Assembly (NCBI GenBank): GCA_041685915.1
Contig: JAWLEV010000076.1
Span: forward strand, 1-12,978
DNA: 12,978 nucleotides
From: JAWLEV01 sp041685915
Lineage (GTDB): Bacteria > Chloroflexota > Anaerolineae > UBA1429
Direction of reading: 5' to 3'
The position numbers were made by a program, and so were the translations under genes. The notes below the pieces were generated by a model, which saw only the letters and a program-made list of their open reading frames with translations, was not told the DNA's origin and did not search any database. Each line of letters opens with the position of its first letter. The stretch's first letter is position 1. This document shows positions 6,886 to 12,978 of the stretch, in pieces.

Positions 6886-6920
6886 GGGGATGTAACTTTT
6901 TACGCGTCATCATCCCCATT
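6883..6920 (+). promoter_or_regulatory. Inverted repeat over the ABC operon start site (operator or trpS terminator candidate)
   Basis: AATGGGGATG (6883-6892) and CATCCCCATT (6911-6920) are perfect 10-bp complements separated by 18 bp. The spacer holds a small GTAA/TTAC dyad. The left arm overlaps the promoter -10 and the predicted transcription start lies inside the repeat, which suggests a repressor site. The right arm ends in TTTT, so it could also act as a weak terminator for trpS read-through. No regulator gene is seen nearby. Confidence 0.45.
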
Positions 6921-6949
6921 TTCTCGCAGATTCGGACGTGAGGCTGATC

Positions 6950-8716
6950 GTGAAGGCTATCCTGCGCTCCCTGCGTTTTCTAAGGAAATACTGGCTGCTG
7001 GCTCTGGGAACGTTCGTCAGCCTGCTGGTGGGCACGGCGTTTATGCTCGTCATCCCCCGCCTATCCCAGGAGATCATCGACAGGGGCATCGTCCAGCGAG
7101 ACATAGCCACCGTCGTGTGGCTATCCCTGGCCATGGTTGGGGCAGCCCTTTTGCGCGGGCTGTTCGAATTCGCCCAAGGCGCCCTGGCAGCGCGCACAGC
7201 CCAGGGCGTGGCCTACGACATGCGCAATGTCCTGTACGCCAAGATTCAATCCCTTTCCTTCAGCTATCACGATCGCACCCACACCGGTCAACTGCTCACA
7301 CGCGCCACCTCCGACGTGGACAGGGTGCGGGGTTTCGTGGGCAATGGGGTTGTCAGATTTCTCACTGCCGTGCTGATGATGGGAGGATCCCTTTTTCTCC
7401 TCTTCAACATAAGCTGGCGTCTGGCCCTGATCATGGTGGCGGCCATCCCCGTCACCTTTGCGCTTTTTGGCTTCTTTGCCCGCAAGGCACTGCCCCTCTT
7501 TCGGCAGATCCAGGAACGGCTCTCCGATCTGAACACCATCCTGCAGGAGAACCTGGCCGGCGTGCGCGTGGTCAAGGCCTTTGCTCGTGAGGAATATGAA
7601 AAAGAGCGCTTCGAAGAGGCCAGCCGCGCTTTTTACGACGTGAACATTGCCGTCAATCGTATCCTTTCCCTGGGGTTTCCCACCATCTTTGGCATCCTCA
7701 ACGCCGTCACCCTGGCCGTCTACTGGCTGGGCGGTCGCCACGTGATAGAGGAAGTACTGAGCATCGGTCAGCTGGTGGCCTTTGCCAATTATATCATGAT
7801 GGCCTTCTTCCCCATCCTGATGATGGGCATGATCGTCGCCATGCTTTCCTCGGCCTCTGCTTCAGCCCAGCGCATATTCGAGATCCTGGACGCCAGTTCC
7901 CAGGTGGAGGAAAAGCCCGACGCCATCGATCTTTCCCCCATCGAGGGACGCGTGGTTTTCGATAATGTGACTTTTCGCTATTATGAGGGCGCCGAGCCGG
8001 TATTAGAGAATGTCAGTTTTGAGGCCGAACCGGGTCAGACCATCGCCCTGCTGGGCGCGACGGGCTCGGGCAAGTCGACCATCATCAACCTGATTCCGCG
8101 CTTCTACGAGGTCGACGAGGGCAGCGTAACCATCGACGGCTATGATGTGCGCGACGTCACGTTAGAGTCGCTGCGGGCCCAGATAGGCATCGTGCTGCAG
8201 GAGACGAATCTCTTCGAGGGCACCATTCGCGAGAATATCGCCTTTGGGCGTCCTGACGCCCCCATGGAGGAGATCGTCGCAGCCGCCAAGGCCGCCGAGG
8301 CCCACGACTTTATCACCGGGTTTTCCAAGGGTTATGAGACCCACGTGGGAGAACACGGCGTGAACCTCTCCGGAGGACAGAAACAGCGCATCGCCATCGC
8401 CAGGGCCCTGCTGCTGGATCCCAGAATCCTCATCCTGGACGATGCCACCTCCAGCGTGGATATGGTGACCGAATACCAGATACAAAAGGCCCTGGAGCGC
8501 CTCATGGAGGGCAGAACGAGTTTCGTCATCGCCCAGCGCGTGGCCACCGTGCTCAACGCCGACAAGATCATAGTGCTGGAAGATGGCGAGATAGCCGCCA
8601 CCGGCACCCATAAGGAGCTTCTCGCTACCAGCGAGACCTATACCGAGATCTATGACTCGCAGTTGGAACACGCGGACGAGGTAGTGGACGCGGAAGCCAA
8701 AGAGGTGGCACCATGA
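6950..8716 (+). CDS. ABC exporter half-transporter, subunit with degenerate catalytic residues
   Basis: This 588-residue protein has a six-helix exporter membrane domain (about 1-305) fused to a nucleotide-binding domain (about 330-575). Walker A is GATGSGKST (369-377), the Q-loop is Gln417 (LQETNLF) and the signature is an intact LSGGQ (473-477). Walker B reads ILILDDATSSVD, so the catalytic Glu after Asp497 is Asp498. The switch His is replaced by Gln529 (IAQRVATV). These substitutions mark the degenerate-site subunit of heterodimeric exporters such as TM287/288 or BmrCD. Multidrug or lipid export is the family norm; the substrate here is unknown. GTG at 6950 is chosen because TGAGG (6939-6943) lies six bases upstream; GTG at 6938 is in frame, would add four residues and has no SD. 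The stop overlaps a small coupling ORF before the partner gene. Confidence 0.92.
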   Translation: MKAILRSLRFLRKYWLLALGTFVSLLVGTAFMLVIPRLSQEIIDRGIVQRDIATVVWLSLAMVGAALLRGLFEFAQGALAARTAQGVAYDMRNVLYAKIQSLSFSYHDRTHTGQLLTRATSDVDRVRGFVGNGVVRFLTAVLMMGGSLFLLFNISWRLALIMVAAIPVTFALFGFFARKALPLFRQIQERLSDLNTILQENLAGVRVVKAFAREEYEKERFEEASRAFYDVNIAVNRILSLGFPTIFGILNAVTLAVYWLGGRHVIEEVLSIGQLVAFANYIMMAFFPILMMGMIVAMLSSASASAQRIFEILDASSQVEEKPDAIDLSPIEGRVVFDNVTFRYYEGAEPVLENVSFEAEPGQTIALLGATGSGKSTIINLIPRFYEVDEGSVTIDGYDVRDVTLESLRAQIGIVLQETNLFEGTIRENIAFGRPDAPMEEIVAAAKAAEAHDFITGFSKGYETHVGEHGVNLSGGQKQRIAIARALLLDPRILILDDATSSVDMVTEYQIQKALERLMEGRTSFVIAQRVATVLNADKIIVLEDGEIAATGTHKELLATSETYTEIYDSQLEHADEVVDAEAKEVAP

Positions 8717-8736
8717 GAAGAGAGGTGAGGTCATGA
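8713..8736 (+). CDS. Seven-codon coupling ORF between the ABC genes
   Basis: ATG at 8713 overlaps the stop of the first ABC gene in an ATGA. The frame reads MRREVRS and its TGA (8734-8736) overlaps the ATG of the second ABC gene in another ATGA. The SD for the second gene, GAGGTGAGG (8722-8730), lies inside it. It could pass terminating ribosomes from one gene to the next. The peptide itself is probably not functional, and this arrangement may be chance. Confidence 0.3.
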   Translation: MRREVRS

Positions 8737-10595
8737 GGGGAAGATCCGCCTTTGTAGAGAAGCAAAAACCGACGGCCCCGACCCAGGTTCTGCAGCGCCT
8801 GGTACCCTATTTCGCCCCTTATACGGGACATCTCTTGCTCATGGCCTTTGCCCTGGTGGCGGGGACCCTGACCGATCTGGCGGCACCCTATCTCATCGGC
8901 GTGGCCGTGGATCAGTTCATCAATCCCGGTGGAGAAGCAGTGCCCGCTTGGCTCTCCCTCCTCGTTCCCCAGGACGCAACGCGCCTGGAAGGGCTGACGA
9001 GGGTGATGCTGCTCCTGGCCGCATCGTACCTTCTCGTATGGGGCCTGAACGTGCTCCAGTTTCGCCTGATGGTGACCGTCGCCCAAAAGGCTCTCCTCAC
9101 CATGCGCTCCCAGATCATGGAACAGATCCAGAGATTATCCCTGGACTTTTTCGATCAAGAGGATACCGGGGACCTGATGAGCCGCCTGAGCAATGATACC
9201 GAGGTCATCAACGATACCTTTGGCCCCGGGGTGACGCGAGCGCTGCGTATGGTGCTGTCCATGACCGGCATCGCCATCTCCATGGTGCTTCTCAACTGGC
9301 GCCTGGCCCTGGCCTCTTTTTCGCTGCTGCCCATTGTGGCCCTGATCGTCGCCTACTTTTCGGGCAAGGTGCGCACGGCTTTTCGTCAGACGCGCCAGAC
9401 CATCGGGGAGGTGAGCACCGAACTGGAGGAGAATATCTCAGGCGTGCGAGAGGTGCAGGCTTTTGCCCGTGAGGCCCAGACCTTTGAGGAGTTTGAGGCC
9501 ATCAACGAGCGCAACCGCTCGGCCAACGTAAAAGCCGAAACCCTGAGCGCCCTTTTTGTGCCCATGTTGAACGCCCTCAGCACGGTGGCGACGGCCGTGG
9601 TCATCGGCGTCGGGGGCTATATGATCCTGAACTACAGCCCCCCGCTGGTTTCCATAGGCGTCATCATCTCCTTTCTCAACTATGTGCGCCGCTTCTATAA
9701 CCCGATCCGGGAACTAGGCAACCTGTGGGCACAGATCCAGGCCGCCCTGGCCGGCGCGGAGCGCATCTTTGACCTCTTGGACGTAGAACCCAGCATCGCC
9801 GATCCATCCGATCCCATCCCCCTGCCGGAACTGGAGGGGCACGTGACCTACGACCACGTCTCCTTTAGTTACGAGGAGGGAGAGCCGGTGTTGCAGGATG
9901 TCTCCATAGACATCGAACCCGGTCGCATGACGGCCATCGTGGGGCCCACGGGGGCGGGCAAGACGACGATCATCAATCTCCTGGTGCGCTTCTATGACCC
10001 GGACGAGGGCGCCGTGCGCGTAGATGGCATCGATATACGCGACGTGGAGCGCAAGAGTCTGCGTCAACAGATCAGCATCGTGCCTCAGGACACTTTTTTG
10101 TTCTCCGACACCCTCATGAACAACATCCGCTACGGTCGCCTGGACGCCACGGACGAGGAGGTCATGGAGGCGGCCAGGATAGCCAACGCCCACGAGTTTA
10201 TCAAAGACACGGAAAAGGGCTATGAGACGGTGCTCGGAGAGCGGGGCACGGGGGTCAGCCATGGCAACCGCCAGATGCTGGCCATCGCCCGCGCCGCCCT
10301 CAAGGACCCCCGCATCCTCATCCTGGACGAGGCCACCAGCGCCGTGGATTCGCGCACGGAGCGACTGATACAGGACGCCCTGGAGAATCTGATGTCCCAG
10401 CGCACCAGCCTCGTCATCGCCCATCGCCTGAGCACCGTGCGCAACGCCGACGAGATACTGGTCCTCCAACAGGGCCAGATCGTGGAGCGGGGCACCCACA
10501 CCGAACTGCTGGAGCGCCAGGGCGTGTACCACGACCTGTATATGAGCCAGTTCCGCCGCGAGGAAGAAGTGGCGCCGGCAGCCCGCGAGGCGTAG
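8733..10595 (+). CDS. ABC exporter half-transporter, catalytic partner subunit
   Basis: This 620-residue protein has a membrane domain (about 20-345) followed by a nucleotide-binding domain (about 365-605). Walker A is GPTGAGKT (404-411, Lys410), the Q-loop is Gln452 (VPQDTFLF), Walker B is LDE with Asp532 and catalytic Glu533, and the switch is His564 (IAHRLSTV); all are canonical. The signature motif is altered: VSHGNRQ (508-514) replaces LSGGQRQ. Its intact Walker motifs would face the intact LSGGQ of the first subunit, and its altered signature would face the first subunit's altered Walker B and switch. This gives one active and one degenerate ATP site. ATG at 8733 follows GAGGTGAGG closely and overlaps the small upstream ORF, suggesting translational coupling and equal subunit amounts. 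Confidence 0.93.
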   Translation: MRGRSAFVEKQKPTAPTQVLQRLVPYFAPYTGHLLLMAFALVAGTLTDLAAPYLIGVAVDQFINPGGEAVPAWLSLLVPQDATRLEGLTRVMLLLAASYLLVWGLNVLQFRLMVTVAQKALLTMRSQIMEQIQRLSLDFFDQEDTGDLMSRLSNDTEVINDTFGPGVTRALRMVLSMTGIAISMVLLNWRLALASFSLLPIVALIVAYFSGKVRTAFRQTRQTIGEVSTELEENISGVREVQAFAREAQTFEEFEAINERNRSANVKAETLSALFVPMLNALSTVATAVVIGVGGYMILNYSPPLVSIGVIISFLNYVRRFYNPIRELGNLWAQIQAALAGAERIFDLLDVEPSIADPSDPIPLPELEGHVTYDHVSFSYEEGEPVLQDVSIDIEPGRMTAIVGPTGAGKTTIINLLVRFYDPDEGAVRVDGIDIRDVERKSLRQQISIVPQDTFLFSDTLMNNIRYGRLDATDEEVMEAARIANAHEFIKDTEKGYETVLGERGTGVSHGNRQMLAIARAALKDPRILILDEATSAVDSRTERLIQDALENLMSQRTSLVIAHRLSTVRNADEILVLQQGQIVERGTHTELLERQGVYHDLYMSQFRREEEVAPAAREA

Positions 10596-10672
10596 GCCAA
10601 GATCGGCGCCGTTTCAAATAGACGGGCCACAAGGATATCTCGACCTTCAATGGCTCAAAGCCGCTGGCTAGT
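10596..10672. other. Intergenic stretch after the ABC operon, no clear plus-strand terminator
   Basis: Between the ABC stop and the minus-strand terminator I see only small dyads (GGCGCC, and GGCT-caa-AGCC near 10652). None has a T tract on the plus strand, so the end of the ABC transcript is unclear. It may end at a factor-dependent site or run antisense into the amidohydrolase gene. Confidence 0.4.
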
Positions 10673-10697
10673 ATAAAAAAGTGCGTTAAAGCGCACT
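10673..10697 (-). terminator. Intrinsic terminator of the amidohydrolase gene
   Basis: Read on the minus strand, AGTGCG-ctttaa-CGCACT is a perfect six-pair hairpin followed by TTTTT-A. It lies about 165 nt beyond the amidohydrolase stop codon (10863). In the plus direction there is no T tract after the hairpin, so it works for the minus strand only. Confidence 0.8.
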
Positions 10698-10862
10698 CGT
10701 CAGCCACGCAGAATCTGCATACCCCCAAACGCTTCACCAGGCATGGATTTCAATCCCTGGCCCAGGGGCGGACACAAATATCCGATCAAATCATTAACCC
10801 TCATCGAACCCAGGCGCGGGAAAGCATCAGAAACGCGTCAGACCCTCATATCCTCTGCCTCA
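10698..10862 (-). other. 3' untranslated region of the amidohydrolase transcript
   Basis: This stretch lies between the amidohydrolase stop and its terminator. It holds no convincing gene on either strand. A small imperfect dyad, CCAGG...CCTGG around GGAT-ttca-ATCC (10738-10760), is the only structure noted. Confidence 0.4.
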
Positions 10863-11612
10863 CTACATCTCGATGCCCAGCAGGCCCAGGGCGTCGCGGT
10901 GGATGATGCCCTCGATCTCCTCCTCGGGGATGCGCGGCAGGTTCGTGCCCTCGACGATGTCGTTCACCGAGCGCAGCGTATCGAGGGTCTCCTGGGGCGT
11001 GGTGACGGGAAAGTCGGTGCCGAAAAAGATCTTGTGCAGCTGGGCGTACTCCATGCAGAGGGTCAGGGCATTATAGTACTGCCACGGGCGATAGAACTGG
11101 GCCGAGATGTCCGTATACACGTTGGGATGCTTGCGGATGAGGGCGATGGTATCCGGCTGCCAGGGGTGGCCAAAGTGGGCCACCACGATCTTGAGATCGG
11201 GATAGGCGCGGGCCACCGCGTCCAGGGCTATGGGATGGGCGTAGGAAAGCGGGGCATCGTGCCGCGGTGACGTGGCCTGATGGAAGGCCATGGGCAGTCC
11301 CAGCCGCTCGGCCTTGGCGTATACGGCGCAGCCCCGGGGATCCATGGGGTCCCAGTTCTGATAGTGGGGGCTGACCTTAATGCCCACCATCCCCAAATCC
11401 TCCACGCAGCGCTCCAGCTCCTCCATGGCGTCCGGATGACTGGGGTCCAGGGCGCAAAAGGGCACGATCTTTTCCGGCCACATGGCCGCCCAGCGGGCGA
11501 TGTCGTCGTTGCCCGTGTCGCTGCCGTGGGCGACGCCCAACATGATGAGCTTGTCCACCGGTTCCATGGCCTCCTGAAACTCGGCCCATCCGATGTTGCG
11601 CTTGTATTGCCT
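10863..11612 (-). CDS. Amidohydrolase 2-family metal-dependent hydrolase, N-terminus in assembly gap
   Basis: The visible 250 codons form most of a TIM-barrel amidohydrolase of the PF04909 (ACMSD-like) type. These enzymes are hydrolases or decarboxylases acting on small organic acids. Visible motifs are GIKVSPHYQNW with a metal- or substrate-binding His, MAFHQATS, VVAHFGHPWQPD with barrel-strand His residues, and FFGTDFP, whose Asp is the usual catalytic metal-linked residue. The N-terminal HxH metal motif should lie in the 100-N gap. The frame ends in TAG at 10863-10865 and is served by the terminator at 10673-10697. The start codon and promoter are not visible. The 62 bp after the gap on this strand belong to the divergent argJ promoter, not to this gene. 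The substrate is unknown. Confidence 0.85.
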   Translation of the reverse strand, partial: RQYKRNIGWAEFQEAMEPVDKLIMLGVAHGSDTGNDDIARWAAMWPEKIVPFCALDPSHPDAMEELERCVEDLGMVGIKVSPHYQNWDPMDPRGCAVYAKAERLGLPMAFHQATSPRHDAPLSYAHPIALDAVARAYPDLKIVVAHFGHPWQPDTIALIRKHPNVYTDISAQFYRPWQYYNALTLCMEYAQLHKIFFGTDFPVTTPQETLDTLRSVNDIVEGTNLPRIPEEEIEGIIHRDALGLLGIEM

Positions 11613-11712
11613 NNNNNNNNNNNNNNNNNNNNNNNNNNNNNNNNNNNNNNNNNNNNNNNNNNNNNNNNNNNNNNNNNNNNNNNNNNNNNNNNNNNNNNNN
11701 NNNNNNNNNNNN
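11613..11712. other. Assembly gap (100 N)
   Basis: Exactly 100 N, a scaffold join of unknown true length. It hides the 5' end and promoter of the amidohydrolase gene and may hide further sequence between it and argJ. Confidence 0.97.
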
Positions 11713-11736
11713 CCCCACGATTGACAGTCCGTGGGG
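11713..11736 (+). promoter_or_regulatory. GC-rich dyad flanking the argJ -35 (operator candidate)
   Basis: CCCCACG (11713-11719) and CGTGGGG (11730-11736) are perfect complements separated by 10 bp. The spacer contains the whole -35 hexamer TTGACA. A protein bound here would block RNA polymerase. It does not look like the AT-rich ArgR box. The left arm abuts the N gap, so the repeat could be longer than what is visible. Confidence 0.4.
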
Positions 11737-11749
11737 AGCATTCTATACT
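11721..11749 (+). promoter_or_regulatory. Promoter of argJ
   Basis: A perfect TTGACA (11721-11726), a 17-bp spacer and TATACT (11744-11749) lie upstream of argJ. The predicted start is near 11756, leaving a leader of about 50 nt. Confidence 0.8.
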
Positions 11750-11806
11750 CGCTCCAATCTGATTCCACGTTCATGCAAAAGATTCTGCACCTGCCGAGGA
11801 GGTAGC

Positions 11807-12978
11807 ATGTTGGACAAAGCCATAGAGACCATCGAAGAGGGAAGTATCACCAGCACGCCGGGGTTCGAGGCGGCGGGCGTGTCCTGCGGGCTCAAGATGG
11901 AGGACGAACTCGATCTGGCCCTCATACACGCAGGACAACCCTGTTCGAACGCGGCTGTCTTTACCACCAACGCCTTCAAGGCCGCCCCCGTCGTGTACGA
12001 TCAGCGCATCCTGGCCGAGAATCCGGGCGGCCTGCGCGCCGTGGTGGTTAACAGCGGCTGCGCCAACGCCTGCACCGGCGAACGGGGTATGCACGATGCA
12101 GAAGAGACCGCCGCCAAAGCGGCCCAGGTGCTGGACGTCACGCCGGACGAGGTCATGGTCATGTCCACGGGCGTGATCGGCGAGTTCCTGCCCATGGACA
12201 AGATCCTGCCCGGCGTGGAGCAGGCGGCAGGGGAACTCGCCTCCCAGGTGGAAGCGGGACACGCCGCAGCGCGGGCCATCATGACCACCGACACCCACCC
12301 CAAGGAGCGGGCCGCGCGGGTGACCGTGGAGGAAGGGGTTTTTACCGTCGGGGGTATGGTCAAGGGCTCGGGGATGATCCACCCCAACATGGCCACCCTC
12401 CTCTGTCTGCTGACCACCGACGCACCCGTCACCCCAGAACTGGCCCAGGCCGCCCTGGACGAGGCGGTGGAGCACAGTTTCCACTGCATCACCGTGGACG
12501 GCGACACCAGTACCAACGACACGGTGCTGGTCATGGCCAACGGTCAGGCCCAGATACCCATCATCGCCGAACGGGATTCGGCAGCGTATCGCGCATTTGT
12601 GGAGGGGCTCTCCGCCGTGGCCGTCGACCTGGCCAAGGACGTGATCCGCGACGCCGAGGGCGCCACCCACTTTATCGAGATCACGGTGCGTGGGGCACGC
12701 ACGCCCGACGAGGCCCGCTGCGCGGCCATGTCCGTGGCCACCTCCTCGCTTTTCAAGGCCGCCATCTATGGCGAGGACGCCAACTGGGGGCGCATCATCT
12801 GCGCCATAGGGTACAGTGATATGGAGATCGACCCCGACAGGGTCAGCGTGTGCTTGGAGGACCTGCAACTGGTGCGCGACGGCGCCCCGTACCACATCGA
12901 CGAGGAAAGGGCCAGCGCCCTCCTGGGCCGCGAGGACGTCTCCATCACCGTGGATCTGGGGCTGGGAGACGCCCAGAC
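11807..12978 (+). CDS. argJ: Glutamate N-acetyltransferase / ornithine acetyltransferase, 3' end beyond the window
   Basis: ArgJ moves the acetyl group from N-acetylornithine to glutamate in the cyclic arginine pathway; some members also make N-acetylglutamate from acetyl-CoA. The visible 390 residues include VNSGCANACTG (81-91), STGVIGEFLP (120-129) and KGSGMIHPNMATLL (186-199). The precursor is expected to cleave itself before Thr197, which becomes the nucleophile of the beta chain. SLFKAAIYGEDANWGRI, a conserved C-terminal block, is present. Family length is about 390-410 residues, so only a short tail is missing. ATG at 11807 has AGGAGG at 11797-11802, four bases upstream. Whether the enzyme is mono- or bifunctional cannot be read. 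Other arg genes may follow off the window. Confidence 0.95.
   Translation, partial: MLDKAIETIEEGSITSTPGFEAAGVSCGLKMEDELDLALIHAGQPCSNAAVFTTNAFKAAPVVYDQRILAENPGGLRAVVVNSGCANACTGERGMHDAEETAAKAAQVLDVTPDEVMVMSTGVIGEFLPMDKILPGVEQAAGELASQVEAGHAAARAIMTTDTHPKERAARVTVEEGVFTVGGMVKGSGMIHPNMATLLCLLTTDAPVTPELAQAALDEAVEHSFHCITVDGDTSTNDTVLVMANGQAQIPIIAERDSAAYRAFVEGLSAVAVDLAKDVIRDAEGATHFIEITVRGARTPDEARCAAMSVATSSLFKAAIYGEDANWGRIICAIGYSDMEIDPDRVSVCLEDLQLVRDGAPYHIDEERASALLGREDVSITVDLGLGDAQ

Noticed and set aside
10746..10757. GATTTCAATCCC, which resembles the end of some CRISPR repeats
   Set aside because: There is a single copy with no repeats or spacers around it and no cas genes.
10743..11270. Plus-strand open frame opposite the amidohydrolase 3' part
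   Set aside because: It has no SD and no domain, and it is the antisense of conserved barrel motifs.
11713..11774. Minus-strand frame across gap 2 as the N-terminus of the amidohydrolase
   Set aside because: It lies over the argJ promoter, has no family similarity, and joins the gene only through N of unknown true length.
11771..12895. Long minus-strand open frame opposite argJ
   Set aside because: It is a shadow of a GC-rich coding gene. The sequence is His/Gly/Val-rich with no domain, and argJ on the other strand is unmistakable.

Overview
This 12,978-bp window is bacterial chromosomal DNA. It is GC-rich, has strong Shine-Dalgarno (SD) sites and textbook sigma-70-type promoters, and contains two runs of exactly 100 N (5228-5327 and 11613-11712), so it comes from a draft scaffold. 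A T-box leader ahead of trpS, a heterodimer-type ABC exporter pair and the general gene mix would fit Chloroflexota or a Gram-positive-like lineage. That placement is an inference and is weak. I see no phage genes, transposases, CRISPR array, rRNA or tRNA.

Layout. (1) Minus strand, 1-812: an aldo/keto reductase running off the left edge, preceded by a consensus promoter (1089-1117) and a leader of about 270 nt with several hairpins. (2) Minus strand, 1202-2836: a membrane protein with a spermidine-synthase-like methyltransferase fold fused to an N-terminal transporter-like membrane domain. (3) Divergent promoters at 2906-2985. (4) Plus strand, 3089-3958 and 4000-5227: a homocysteine S-methyltransferase followed closely by a DegT/DnrJ/EryC1/StrS aminotransferase whose C-terminus is lost in gap 1. 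(5) Plus strand, 5331-6824: promoter, tryptophan T-box leader with specifier UGG, intrinsic terminator, then trpS. (6) Plus strand, 6857-10595: promoter with an inverted repeat over the start site, then two ABC exporter half-transporters, joined by a seven-codon ORF that overlaps both by ATGA. (7) Minus strand, 10673-11612: an amidohydrolase whose N-terminus is lost in gap 2, with its own intrinsic terminator. (8) Plus strand, 11721-12978: promoter with a GC-rich dyad, then argJ running off the right edge.

How the parts fit. Most of the genes are housekeeping or metabolic: Trp-tRNA charging under T-box control, arginine biosynthesis through ArgJ, and methionine/one-carbon metabolism through the homocysteine methyltransferase. 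The two ABC proteins complement each other. The first has a substituted catalytic Glu and switch His but an intact LSGGQ; the second has the reverse. This predicts a heterodimer with one active and one degenerate ATP site.

The least explained element is the structured leader upstream of the aldo/keto reductase. It matches no riboswitch class that I recognise, has competing pairings, and may encode a 31-residue leader peptide. I found no complete undescribed multi-gene system.
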